A stretch of DNA of 52,464 nucleotides from JBBQXY01 sp051004815 (lineage in GTDB: Bacteria > Chloroflexota > Ktedonobacteria > Ktedonobacterales > Ktedonobacteraceae), in the NCBI GenBank assembly GCA_051004815.1, contig JBPCJY010000168.1, positions 1-52,464 of the forward strand. The letters are read 5' to 3'. Shown here piece after piece: positions 7,813 through 16,100 of the stretch (the stretch's first letter is position 1; the number at the start of each line of letters is the position of its first letter). The notes under the pieces are model-generated. The model did no database searches, was not told the DNA's origin, and saw only the letters and a program-made list of their open reading frames with translations. The translations under genes and the position numbers were made by a program.

Positions 7813-10737
7813 ATGACACAAACAACACTTCGTGATTACTTGCTGACGACTGAGGATGCCATCAGTTCTGGCCGCGTCAATGACGCAATGGCTAACTGCC
7901 AACACATCCTCGCACATTTTCCAGAATCATTGGAGGCACAACGCCTCCTGGGTGAGGTTTTTCTGGCACAAGGGCAACTGGACGAAGCCCAACAAACCTT
8001 CGATTGGGTTTTGACGAACGACCCCGAAAATGTAATCGTCTACTGCGACCGTGCGCTCATCAGCGAGCAGATGCAAGAATACGACACCGCCCTCGATTGC
8101 TATCAGCAAGCCTACGAACTCAGTCGAGGCAATAGTGTGATTCGGCGCGAATTTAATGAGTTAAGTGAAAAAGTGGGGCAGACAGGCTTCATTTTCTCGC
8201 GTGCAGGTCTGGCGCGTCTCTACATGCGTGGCGACCTCCTCCCACAAGCTATCCAGGAATGGGAAATAGTTCTCTCCAGCAGCCCAGAGCGTCTGGACGC
8301 TCGCACAGGGCTTCTCGAAGCGTTCTGGCGTGAAGGCCTCTATGACCGGGTTGAACAACTTGCCACACTTATACTCAATGATGTTCCAGGTTGTTTGAAG
8401 GCTCTCTTGCTCCTGGCGCATGTGACCTTTGCCCAAAATGCCACGAAAGCACAAGAACTTCTGCGGCAAGCTACCTTACTTGACCCTGACTTGATCAAGG
8501 CCCAGGAACTCTTTAGCGACTTCATGGCACATTCTTCCAAGGATCCCTTCCTGAACCTGTTGCATACAACTCCCACCGCTTTTCCCACAACCTCTCAGGG
8601 AAAACAGGCTGAAGCAGTGGCGACAACCCCTACAGAACAGAGTACGAACGGAACCAATGGAAACACTAGCTCTCCAGGTTCCACGCCTTTCGCTGACCCC
8701 CTGGTACGTTGGAGCAGCCTCGATAACATCATCGAGCCGCAGCAAGAATACCAGACCGTGCAAGAAGCTTCATCCTTCGGGGGCTGGTCCGACAATAGCA
8801 CTACCGATTTCGGCGGCTGGAGTACCTTTGGGCAGCAACAGCAACCCGCCCAAACAACACCAATACCACCAGCAGCTGTCAACGCTAATCCGAGTCAGCA
8901 CGGCAATACTAACACTCCCAATGTTGACTCCTTGGATCAACCCACACAGCACGTTCCCGTTCAAGATGAGCAACATGCTGAACGTTGGCCATCACAAGCA
9001 CCAGACGTTGAAAAGAGCAGTGATACACCTGATGCACCCGTCACACAAGAACAAGACAACCAGGAACAACAGCAGCCATGGTACCATGTAGACGTGTTTG
9101 AAGAGCCATCTTTTGACTCGTGGAACGATAAAGAGAACGCTACACAATCATCTTCCGGTATCTCCTGGGGAAGTATGGAGGAGCAAGAATCCGAGAATCC
9201 AGCACCACCTGCCTGGCTTGACATGCTTACCAAAAGTGAACCCAGTCCATCCAACTCTCTTCCACCTGCACAGCCAATCGAGCCGCACCTACCAGTTGCG
9301 TCATCACTACCATCTGTAGAGCCGGAAGCCGATCTTCCCCCCTCATGGAGTGAGCAGCTCGCTACTAGCTCAACCACGAATCCACCTTCGTTAGATGCGG
9401 ACGAACCATTCTTCTTTGGCCCAGCATGGTTAAAATCGCTCGGTGCTGCCGAGATGGAAAGCTCGCTATCACCAATTGTCTCGCAAAACGTACCATACCC
9501 ACAAGAAGAGAAAGAAGAACTACCCTCTGCTCTGCTCGCTCAACCAATCGCTGCCGAACAACCTGTGCTACAAGAGCAGATACCAATCTCTAAGCTCGAG
9601 GTAGAGCAAATACCATCGCCTTTCCCAGAAGCTGAGATCAATCCAACACCAGTTCTGCTTGAATCAGCGGCGGCCATAGCAACGCCTCCAGTACCACCAG
9701 CAACCCCTCTCTTAGCTGAGGCCCAGGAAAATGTCACCTTTGAGAATTGGCTCGACCATGCAGCACAAAAATTAAATCAGCCGCAACAAAATCTTCTTAC
9801 AACATTAGAAGAGCTGGAAAATGACCTGCGCTCGCGGGGTTTCATGCCGCTACAGCCCGGAGAACTTTCATCTTTTGCCGACGAAACCTCTGATGAAACG
9901 CTCTCCTCGGCATTAGCACAGTTTGGCAACCATAAGCCCCAACCCGAACATGATGCGGTACCAGCACAGTCCGCGCAACAAGAAACACCTTTAAGCTCGC
10001 TAGTAGAGCCGCTTTGGGCCGCTCCGCCGCCGGTTGTTCAGACAACTCAGCCAACGTTACAACCTGTACGCAATCAGGTAAACGAGCAAGCGCAACAGAA
10101 ACAACCCTCGGCAACACCCAATCACCTGGATGCCCTCTCTAGTTTTGTCTCACAAGCAACGCCCGCTCCGCTTGTTAAGACACCTGTTGAGTCTGTGCGG
10201 GCAGATATGTCAGCGAACAACGCTATTGCGAATGCTCGACCCAATCCAACGCCAACCGCTGCGCACGCTCCCGCAACAGCAGCAATACATTCCGATCTCT
10301 TAGACATGGAATTAGAGACGACCATGAAACGGCCAGCCGTCCGACTGCAATCCATGCAACAGCGTCATTCTACCCAACCTGCACAGCAACAGTCCACTGC
10401 TTCCCGCGGCCAGCTCGGTGAACGTTCCACGTTCGCGAAAACATCCGATGGTGGCACAGGTGCGATGGGTTATAAAGAGCGTCTGCTGCGCGGATATCAA
10501 CACCAGCTTGCCGGTTCCTATGATGACGCGATGCAAGAATATCGCATTATTATACGTAATGCACCTGATTTATTGGGCGATGTTGTCAGCAACATGCGTG
10601 CATTGCTGAAAATAGCACCCAAGTATTCGGCAGGCTATCGCGTATTGGGCGATGCCTACATGCGGCAGGGAGAATACTTACAGGCAATGGAAGCCTATAA
10701 TAAAGCACTTTCGATGGCGAAAAAGGCGAAGAGCTAA
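7813..10737 (+). CDS. Large TPR protein with long disordered centre
   Basis: Residues 1-235 contain repeated TPR-like helix pairs (for example LEAQRLLGEVFLAQGQLDEA and VIVYCDRALISEQMQEYDTA). A ~600-residue region rich in Q, P, S, T and E follows, with recurring W-containing short motifs (FGGWS, PWYHVDVFEEPSFDSW, PPAWLDML) and no predicted fold. The last ~80 residues return to TPRs (LRGYQHQLAGSYDDAMQEY and GYRVLGDAYMRQGEYLQAMEAY). TPRs bind proteins; the protein is probably a scaffold. No signal peptide. Its stop codon overlaps the SD AAGGAG of the roadblock gene, implying coupled translation and a shared function. The substrate or complex is unknown. Confidence 0.8.
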   Translation: MTQTTLRDYLLTTEDAISSGRVNDAMANCQHILAHFPESLEAQRLLGEVFLAQGQLDEAQQTFDWVLTNDPENVIVYCDRALISEQMQEYDTALDCYQQAYELSRGNSVIRREFNELSEKVGQTGFIFSRAGLARLYMRGDLLPQAIQEWEIVLSSSPERLDARTGLLEAFWREGLYDRVEQLATLILNDVPGCLKALLLLAHVTFAQNATKAQELLRQATLLDPDLIKAQELFSDFMAHSSKDPFLNLLHTTPTAFPTTSQGKQAEAVATTPTEQSTNGTNGNTSSPGSTPFADPLVRWSSLDNIIEPQQEYQTVQEASSFGGWSDNSTTDFGGWSTFGQQQQPAQTTPIPPAAVNANPSQHGNTNTPNVDSLDQPTQHVPVQDEQHAERWPSQAPDVEKSSDTPDAPVTQEQDNQEQQQPWYHVDVFEEPSFDSWNDKENATQSSSGISWGSMEEQESENPAPPAWLDMLTKSEPSPSNSLPPAQPIEPHLPVASSLPSVEPEADLPPSWSEQLATSSTTNPPSLDADEPFFFGPAWLKSLGAAEMESSLSPIVSQNVPYPQEEKEELPSALLAQPIAAEQPVLQEQIPISKLEVEQIPSPFPEAEINPTPVLLESAAAIATPPVPPATPLLAEAQENVTFENWLDHAAQKLNQPQQNLLTTLEELENDLRSRGFMPLQPGELSSFADETSDETLSSALAQFGNHKPQPEHDAVPAQSAQQETPLSSLVEPLWAAPPPVVQTTQPTLQPVRNQVNEQAQQKQPSATPNHLDALSSFVSQATPAPLVKTPVESVRADMSANNAIANARPNPTPTAAHAPATAAIHSDLLDMELETTMKRPAVRLQSMQQRHSTQPAQQQSTASRGQLGERSTFAKTSDGGTGAMGYKERLLRGYQHQLAGSYDDAMQEYRIIIRNAPDLLGDVVSNMRALLKIAPKYSAGYRVLGDAYMRQGEYLQAMEAYNKALSMAKKAKS

Positions 10738-10748
10738 GGAGTCATATT

Positions 10749-11096
10749 GTGGAAACAATCCTACAACGGCTGACTGACCTTGATAATGTATCAGGCGCAA
10801 TTCTGGTTGGTAAGGACGGTCTTATTGTCACCGGAACACTGCATAGTGAGGATGAGGAAGTCATCGGAGCCATGTCGGCAGCAGCCTTTGGTTCCATTAC
10901 AAACTACATCTCGCAAATGAACAGCGGTGATATGAACCATGTGATCATCGAAACACACAATGGCACGATTCAGTTTGAGGAAGTAGGCGATCTCCTACTG
11001 GTAGTAACAACACAAGCCCCCACAAACCTGGGCCGCGTCCGCATTGAAATGAAAAAGGCTTGCCGCCAAATTATGCAACTGGTGGCAAGCTACTAA
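10749..11096 (+). CDS. Roadblock/LC7 domain protein
   Basis: 115 residues forming one roadblock/LC7 domain (SGAILVGKDGLIVTGTL, then a helix AMSAAAFGSI, then GDLLLVVTTQAPTNLGRVRIEMKKA). Such proteins dimerise and usually regulate Ras-like GTPases (MglB acting on MglA), but no GTPase gene is nearby; the partner here may be the upstream TPR protein. The start is GTG at 10749, chosen because AAGGAGT overlaps the preceding stop at ideal spacing. A strong terminator follows, so this is the last gene of the operon. Confidence 0.85.
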   Translation: METILQRLTDLDNVSGAILVGKDGLIVTGTLHSEDEEVIGAMSAAAFGSITNYISQMNSGDMNHVIIETHNGTIQFEEVGDLLLVVTTQAPTNLGRVRIEMKKACRQIMQLVASY

Positions 11097-11163
11097 TATC
11101 TCTGCTCACTATGCAAGATTCCTTAAAAAGTGAGTGAGTGAGTTGTGGGATGTGGGAAAAGAT

Positions 11164-11193
11164 AAACCAGAGGTTTCCCCTACTGGTTTTTTG
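11164..11193 (+). terminator. Rho-independent terminator
   Basis: AAACCAG-AGG pairs with CCT-(A)-CTGGTTT, giving a 10-bp stem with one bulge, followed by a T run. It ends the M16-TPR-roadblock operon and sits just beyond the stop of the convergent small gene. Confidence 0.75.
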
Positions 11194-11196
11194 CTT

Positions 11197-11478
11197 CTAG
11201 AGCGTAGACAAAGGAACTTCTTCCGCGGGGGACTGTTGCTCTGTGGTAGATTTGTTCTGCTCAGCGAGACGCCAACAACACGATTTACTACGAAAACAGC
11301 GGTCTTGTTCCTCCAGTGTCTCAGGAGGTGTACCCTTCATGCAAAAGACTTGATACATTGGTTCACCCGCCATCACATCATTGGCAGGAAACCAACGCTC
11401 TCTATAAAATGGACAGGCATTTTTATGTTTACGCCAATTAGAATTTTCAGCTGGATTTGTTTCTATTGTGCTTGCCAA
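11197..11478 (-). CDS. Small cysteine-motif protein, unknown function
   Basis: 93 residues with TTG as start codon, supported by AGGAAGGA 7 nt upstream on the minus strand. The core has the pattern C22-P-F-Y...F-C46...P-P-E-T-L-E-E-Q...C61...C67-C68-W. It resembles a short conserved motif (CPY-x-G... C ...P ...Q ...C ... C) that I recognise from other Chloroflexota proteins, where it is appended to LysM or membrane domains; here it stands almost alone. The spacing of four cysteines suggests metal binding or disulfides. The plus-strand frame covering the same bases has no comparable start or motif. Function unknown. Confidence 0.55.
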   Translation of the reverse strand: MASTIETNPAENSNWRKHKNACPFYRERWFPANDVMAGEPMYQVFCMKGTPPETLEEQDRCFRSKSCCWRLAEQNKSTTEQQSPAEEVPLSTL

Positions 11479-11592
11479 TCAAGCGTCCTTCCTAATATAT
11501 AGGGATAGCATCGAACAGGTAGATGCAGGTAGTATACCATATTTTCCTGAGTAAACAGCCGTGAATACTTCACAGACAAAAAGAACTTTCTA

Positions 11593-11601
11593 TGCTATAA
11601 T
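11593..11601 (+). promoter_or_regulatory. Extended -10 promoter of the CPBP gene
   Basis: TGCTATAAT, an extended -10 element, with no good -35. The predicted start near 11608 leaves a leader of about 20 nt to TTG 11627. Confidence 0.5.
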
Positions 11602-11626
11602 AGATTCGTAATAGATGGAGGGTGCC

Positions 11627-12394
11627 TTGGTCGAACACAAGCCAGACGAAGTTCCATGGACAATTCAACAAACGATTTTCGGCATCTTGTTAACCCTGGT
11701 TCCGTGGTTCATCGTTGTTTCCCTCCTCAATGGCGGGAAAACTCCTACCACACCTTCTACAGCACTCCCTCTTGGAACAGATATTACCAATGCCATCGTT
11801 ACCTTTCTCGTTTCCAGTATTATCGAAGGCGCGTTTATCGTCGCACCGCTCTATTTTGCCAAACGCGTGAACCACGCTATAACACCTCATCTGCGCCTGG
11901 CCTGGCGTGCCCTCGGCTTCAAAGAATTTAATGTTGGTAAAGCTTTCATACTCGTTATTCTTTTTGGCTTCATCATTATTGCCACCGATTACCTCTATCA
12001 GGATGCCATTACCCTTTTTCACTGGCATTTGCAGACCAACGATCAAGTCATTCTAACGCGCAGTAAAATTGAGCCAATTACCACGTATGCCACCCTTCTC
12101 GTGGCAGTCTTTGTGGCCCCTTTTTGCGAGGAGATTTTTTTTCGCGGCTTTGTCTTTACAGGTCTGCGACGTGGTATGCCACTATACCTGGCAGTCATCC
12201 TCAGCGCACTGCTCTTCGCTGCTGCTCACGGCGATCCAGCTTCATTTCCTGTCCTGTTAGTCATCGGGCTACTGCTGGCTATTCTTCGTTGGCAAACCAA
12301 ATCGCTCTGGCCCGGCATTTTGCTTCACTGTCTCAATAACAGTCTGGGAGCCATTGAAATCATCCTGGTAATGCATGGAGTTATAAAGCTATAG
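11627..12394 (+). CDS. CPBP family intramembrane glutamic metalloprotease
   Basis: Membrane protein of the CAAX-protease/bacteriocin-processing (ABI) family. Visible motifs, numbered from the TTG start, are E168-E169-x3-R173 (EEIFFRGF), H201 in a HGDP context, and H234 with following N residues (HCLNNS); these are the family's catalytic and metal-binding positions. Several hydrophobic segments are consistent with about seven membrane passes. An ATG at 11615 gives four extra residues but has no SD and would lie only a few bases after the predicted transcription start. TTG 11627 follows GGAGGG at 4-5 nt, so I prefer it. Substrate unknown. Confidence 0.85.
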   Translation: MVEHKPDEVPWTIQQTIFGILLTLVPWFIVVSLLNGGKTPTTPSTALPLGTDITNAIVTFLVSSIIEGAFIVAPLYFAKRVNHAITPHLRLAWRALGFKEFNVGKAFILVILFGFIIIATDYLYQDAITLFHWHLQTNDQVILTRSKIEPITTYATLLVAVFVAPFCEEIFFRGFVFTGLRRGMPLYLAVILSALLFAAAHGDPASFPVLLVIGLLLAILRWQTKSLWPGILLHCLNNSLGAIEIILVMHGVIKL

Positions 12395-12429
12395 CATAGT
12401 TTTCATTGCAATAGGAGCTACCGTATTTT

Positions 12430-13083
12430 ATGGCAAATTCAATCCAAGCGGTCATCTGGGATATGGATGGTGTTATCATCGACAGTGCGGAAGAGCATCG
12501 CCTGGCCTGGCAACGTCTGGCACGCGAGGAAGGCGTCCCTTTCACCGATACAGATTTTTGGGCCACCTTTGGCAAACGCAATGATGATATTTTTGCTATT
12601 CAGTGGGGAACACTTCCACCACAGCAGGTAAAGCTATTGGCAGATCGGAAAGAGAACTATTTTCGTGAACTCATTCGTAAAACTGCCGCGCCTCTCCCCG
12701 GTTCAATAGAGTTGATGCGCAGCTTGCACGAGGCTGGTTTCCGGCAGGCATTAGCTTCCTCTGCTCCCATCGAAAATATACAGCTTATCAGCGATGCCCT
12801 CGGACTGGAACGCTACCTGACCGCCCTGGTGTCAGGCGAGACCGTCCCTCACGGTAAACCGGCCCCCGATATTTTCCTCAAAGCGGCGCAAGCACTGGCT
12901 ATCGAACCGCCGTACTGTTTGGTCATAGAAGATGCGGTGGCGGGTGTGCAGGCTGCCCATGCCGCCGGAATGCGCTGTATCTCCGTAGCAGGCAATCGCG
13001 ACCTCCCAGGTCTACGACAAGCCGAGTTAATGGCTAAAAGCCTGACAGAGGTAGATGTAGAGCGTGTGCGCACGCTCGCTTGA
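12430..13083 (+). CDS. HAD-superfamily phosphatase/mutase (beta-phosphoglucomutase-like)
   Basis: HAD subfamily IA hydrolase. Motif I DMDGVIIDS carries the nucleophile Asp. Motif II is the serine in ALASSAP, motif III the lysine of HGKPAPD, and motif IV the acidic pair in VIEDAVAG. The alpha-helical cap after motif I is that of beta-phosphoglucomutase-like enzymes, but these motifs do not fix the substrate. 217 aa is a full-length family size. GGAG lies 12 nt before the ATG. The gene starts 35 bp after the CPBP gene and its stop codon overlaps the selC promoter. Confidence 0.85.
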   Translation: MANSIQAVIWDMDGVIIDSAEEHRLAWQRLAREEGVPFTDTDFWATFGKRNDDIFAIQWGTLPPQQVKLLADRKENYFRELIRKTAAPLPGSIELMRSLHEAGFRQALASSAPIENIQLISDALGLERYLTALVSGETVPHGKPAPDIFLKAAQALAIEPPYCLVIEDAVAGVQAAHAAGMRCISVAGNRDLPGLRQAELMAKSLTEVDVERVRTLA

Positions 13084-13108
13084 CAAGAAAAGCCACGAGT
13101 GGCACAAT
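13080..13108 (+). promoter_or_regulatory. Promoter of the selenocysteine tRNA gene
   Basis: Consensus TTGACA (13080-13085), 17 bp, CACAAT (13103-13108), overlapping the HAD stop codon. The leader before the tRNA contains a TTGCATG/CATGCAA hairpin (13113-13119 with 13143-13149). Confidence 0.6.
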
Positions 13109-13153
13109 AGGCTTGCATGCTGTATCCATAGACATAGACATACATGCAAACAT

Positions 13154-13252
13154 GGAGGTGTAGGGGCCCCGGTGGGTTTCACCGTCTTCAAAACGGCTGG
13201 GGGGTCGCTCGGCGCGGTCCCTGGTGGGTTCGACTCCCATACGCCTCTGCCC
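13154..13252 (+). tRNA. selC: tRNA-Sec (anticodon UCA)
   Basis: The sequence folds as a selenocysteine tRNA: an 8-bp acceptor stem GGAGGTGT/ACGCCTCT (13154-13161 with 13241-13248); a long D stem built from GGGGCCC and GGGTTTC; an anticodon loop CTTCAAA (13186-13192) with TCA at 13188-13190; a very long variable arm with an 8-bp stem GGGGTCGC/GCGGTCCC; a T arm GTGGG-TTCGACT-CCCAT; and discriminator G13249 followed by CCC. The long variable arm, 8-bp acceptor and UCA anticodon together identify tRNA-Sec. It reads UGA as selenocysteine with SelA, SelB and SelD, none of which is in this window. Confidence 0.9.
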
Positions 13253-13279
13253 ATGTACTAAAAAATAATTGGTGTGCCG

Positions 13280-13436
13280 TCCGCCATAACTTTAGAAAAG
13301 CAAAAAATCCGTATTAACTTTAGAAAAAATCCTTAAAGAGCTTTAAAACGTCCGCTCTAATTTTAGAATGAACTCCCTAATGAGCATCCCCCTACGTCTC
13401 CGAAATGAAAATAGACTCCACCGTAACTTCGAAAAA
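13280..13436 (+). repeat. Four same-orientation ~20-bp iterons next to selC (possible transposon end)
   Basis: Copies related to TCCGCCATAACTTTAGAAAA start at 13280, 13308, 13351 and 13417 (variants TCCGTATTAACTTTAGAAAA, TCCGCTCTAATTTTAGAATG, TCCACCGTAACTTCGAAAAA). TGTAC at 13254, immediately after the tRNA, could be the terminus, as Tn7-like ends begin with TGT. Their layout resembles TnsB-type transposase-binding sites. No supported gene lies between 13253 and 13634. Confidence 0.55.
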
Positions 13437-13634
13437 AGCCAAGGTCTTCGCTCTGCGTGATCAGATTCGGGGATTCATCACAGTAGCTGATAGTGCTATG
13501 GGCTACCGATTGAGGAGGCACAACACTATATGATTTCTGTCGAATATAAAACCCGGCAAATTTACGACTCCTAAAAGCTTCATGCATCAGAGAACATTTC
13601 GAGGCCATGACATCTCTAACCAGACGGGTACTTT

Positions 13635-14131
13635 CTACCTCTCACTCTGCTGCTTCTTAGGATAACGCATGGCTAAAACTCTCTCAATGAATGCCTTCAC
13701 CTTCGGATAACGGGTCAAGCCTGTAACAGACATTCCCGCCAGGTCACTCAGTGCTTTTTTGTTACGCGCAACCCGCTCAAATCCAACTTGACCGCAGCGT
13801 CTAACACATTCCCGATCAACTCGTATTCATACCACCGGGCTCGCTCAGACGCAATCTTACGATTCTTCGCTACCACTTGCGCTAAAATAATCCTCACCTT
13901 CGGATAATGCTTCATATTTTCCGGAGAAGCTCCAACCATGATACCGATCTCTTTCAGCGTGACCTGCCTCTCTTGAGCCTCCAGATGTTCGATCGCTTTC
14001 AAGACCAGCTCGACTAATTCTTCTTCGTGTCGTTCGACCTGCTCTCTACGATGGTCAAGCTGCTTCTGCCGGTCATGCTGCCACCTTTCGCCCTGCCTGA
14101 CGCGAAGCGAGTACCTTCTTCCGAGCGGCAA
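13635..14131 (-). pseudogene. TniQ-like C-terminal remnant, frameshifted
   Basis: The first part (13748-14131) reads as 127 aa ending prematurely; it contains a helix-turn-helix unit VTLKEIGIMVGASPENMKHYPKV. After the run of six A residues (minus strand, near 13755) the sequence continues in another frame as ALSDLAGMSVTGLTRYPKVKAFIERVL and stops at 13635-13637. Joining the two frames, which needs one extra A, gives a second copy of the same HTH unit (VTKKALSDLAGMSVTGLTRYPKV). Tandem units of this kind are typical of the C-terminus of TniQ/TnsD proteins, the target-selection subunits of Tn7-like transposons. The N-terminal domain is missing; the sequence runs into the stop of the neighbouring HAD gene. 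No good SD exists at the TTG 14131. The family assignment is from memory of TniQ C-termini and is moderate. Confidence 0.5.
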
Positions 14132-14226
14132 CGCACTTCGTGCGACGCATCGCGTCAGCCGGGCAGAGATGCTTGTGCCGCGATCAGGCGGCGTTGGCAG
14201 GACGGGGAGGTGCCGAGCGTTTGGTG

Positions 14227-14871
14227 TTACACGAGCAGGTCCTGGAGCGTTTTCTTTTCAAGGGTGGCCAGGACCTTATCTGCCATCGGGAAACGCTCTT
14301 GCGGGCCGATCCCAAGAGCCGTCATCCCTGCCGCTTTGATCGCCTCGATACCGGCGGTGGCATCCTCAACCCCCAGGCAGTCCCGCGTTGGCGTGTTCAC
14401 GAGACCAGCCGCGAAGATGAAGACATCCGGTGCCGGCTTCCCATGAACGACACTATTGCCATCGGCGATGCCATCAAAGGAGGACACGAGGTCCAACCGC
14501 TGCAACACGGTCAGCGTATTTCTGCTAGCAGAGGCAATGGCCGTTTTGATGCCTGCCTGTCGTATCTCTTTCAAGAGGGCTACCCCGCCCGGCACGACCT
14601 CTTTGGGCGACATATTCTTGATCAGCTCCGCGTAATAGCGATTTTTCCGATCCATCATGTCCTGCATCTGCGCTTCAGACACCGTGCGGCCCTTGAGCAG
14701 GTACAGAAGCGAGTCGCGTCGTCCAACGCCGCGCAGGTGCGCGTCGTTCTCCTCGCGAGTGAAAGGAATGCCCTCATCATCAGCCAGATGTTTCCAGGCT
14801 TGATAATGGTATTCTGAGGTGTCGGTGAGGACACCATCCAGGTCGAAAATGATCGCCTTTGGTGTGTTCAT
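14227..14871 (-). CDS. pgmB: Beta-phosphoglucomutase-like HAD enzyme
   Basis: Expected to convert beta-glucose 1-phosphate to glucose 6-phosphate. Motif I DLDGVLTDT (nucleophile and general acid/base aspartates) is followed by the YHYQAWKHLADDEGIPF segment and GVGRRDSL, the hallmark substrate-loop sequence of beta-PGM. Then come the IASASRN motif, HGKPAPD with the conserved lysine, and GVEDATAG. 214 aa is the normal length. GGAGG lies just before the ATG on the minus strand. A beta-PGM suits the GH65 phosphorylase at 32.6 kb, since GH65 enzymes release beta-glucose 1-phosphate. It is the last gene of the minus-strand block. Confidence 0.88.
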   Translation of the reverse strand: MNTPKAIIFDLDGVLTDTSEYHYQAWKHLADDEGIPFTREENDAHLRGVGRRDSLLYLLKGRTVSEAQMQDMMDRKNRYYAELIKNMSPKEVVPGGVALLKEIRQAGIKTAIASASRNTLTVLQRLDLVSSFDGIADGNSVVHGKPAPDVFIFAAGLVNTPTRDCLGVEDATAGIEAIKAAGMTALGIGPQERFPMADKVLATLEKKTLQDLLV

Positions 14872-14999
14872 AAAAGTCCTCCGCAGGTGAGAATCTCTAG
14901 TATCTCGACTTTCGCAGAACGTACGGAACAGCTAGAACTGCATTTGCACGTACCACTGCTGCACCACTTCTTTGACATCGTACACATATGTTTGCTCCT

Positions 15000-15773
15000 T
15001 TACGAGGAAGGTTGCGTATCAGTCAGGTGTGCTGGTGGGCGGATATCAGCGGGTTGGCCCCGATAGCGAGCCAGCCCGCGTGCTGGTCCCAACGCCTCTA
15101 CTGGCAGCGAAAGCGTTTGGGCTTTGTCTTCCAGGGCCAGGCCGATCAGATCGACCGCCCGCTCCAGCGAGAGCACAGCCGTATTGATGACGAGATCGTA
15201 GAGCAGCGGATCGTTCGCGTCCTGGTGATACACCGTCTGAAAGTAGCGTGAGCGGTCGCCGTCCTTGAGCTGGATACGCTCCTGTGCGCCGGCCGCATCC
15301 CGGTTTTCCCGCAGGACGACGTAGGCGATGCGCGCTTGCAATGGGGCCTCGATGAACACGTGCAGCACGTCGCGCCGCTTGGCCAGGATAATCTGCGATG
15401 CCCGCCCGACAATCACCGCACGGCCGGTGTCCGCCGCGCTCTCCACGACATGACGGAGGGTCTCTTGATACCTGTTTTCAACGGTTTGATCTTCTGGTGC
15501 TACCTGAATAACGGGAGATGCCGCTGTGGGCACGGTAGAAACGAACTGGCTCAGCACACGAGCGATGAAGCCTTTGGCGTACTCATCGTGTGCCTCAGCT
15601 TGTTGCTCCGGGATCCCCAATTCACGGGCCACCCGTGCCACAAGTTCGTGGTCAATCAGGTGCCAGTGCAGACGTTCGGCAAGACGCGCTCCGATCTCGC
15701 CACCGCCGCTACCATACTGGCGCGAAATCGTGATCGCCTTCATTTCTCCTCCACCGGGTTGAATCGTACTCAT
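15000..15773 (-). CDS. Cytidylate kinase-like family protein
   Basis: Member of the cytidylate-kinase-2 family of P-loop nucleotide kinases. The start of the fold reads ITISRQYGSGGGEIGARLAERL, in which the GSGGGEI loop replaces a classic Walker A lysine motif, as is usual in this family. VIVGRASQIILA and FIEAPLQARIAYV follow. The physiological phosphate acceptor is not established. Two starts are possible: ATG 15773 (AAGGAAGG 5 nt upstream) and ATG 15743 (GGAGGAG 5 nt upstream), the latter starting directly at MKAITIS. A clear paralogue lies at 31518 and also has an N-terminal extension. Here it follows two PPK2 genes, which supports a role in nucleotide phosphorylation. Confidence 0.8.
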   Translation of the reverse strand: MSTIQPGGGEMKAITISRQYGSGGGEIGARLAERLHWHLIDHELVARVARELGIPEQQAEAHDEYAKGFIARVLSQFVSTVPTAASPVIQVAPEDQTVENRYQETLRHVVESAADTGRAVIVGRASQIILAKRRDVLHVFIEAPLQARIAYVVLRENRDAAGAQERIQLKDGDRSRYFQTVYHQDANDPLLYDLVINTAVLSLERAVDLIGLALEDKAQTLSLPVEALGPARGLARYRGQPADIRPPAHLTDTQPSS

Positions 15774-16100
15774 GTCTTCCTTCCTTTCTGCGTGTCATCA
15801 CGCACTATGAACAAGGGGAGAGGCCATCATTGAACCGCTTTTACTGGATAGTTCGCTCATTGAAGTATCTCCTTCTGAAAGCCTGGGTCATTTGCCAATA
15901 TCCTTGTAACCAAAAGACAAAAATGCTTTCCCTGCCCAAACAAATACAGGTCGAAATCGCTGAACAACGATGGAACATCCTGCTCTCGCGACGGCATTTG
16001 TCCTGGCAGGTTATCATGTTGCTGTGGTACCGCCATGCTGCTCTAGACCTCGTTCTCTCCATCTGAGCTTCGTTCACATTATTGTAAAGGGGTTTGCTAG
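15774..16100. other. Gene-free gap between PPK2 and cytidylate-kinase-like gene
   Basis: 327 bp. A 78-codon frame on the minus strand has no SD and no recognisable residues. I see no clear promoter, terminator or repeat. Confidence 0.5.

Noticed and set aside
13363..13608. 81-codon minus-strand frame across the iterons
   Set aside because: No SD, no recognisable residues, and it runs through the repeated sites.
15841..16077. 78-codon minus-strand frame between PPK2 and the kinase-like gene
   Set aside because: No start signal, irregular composition and no motif.
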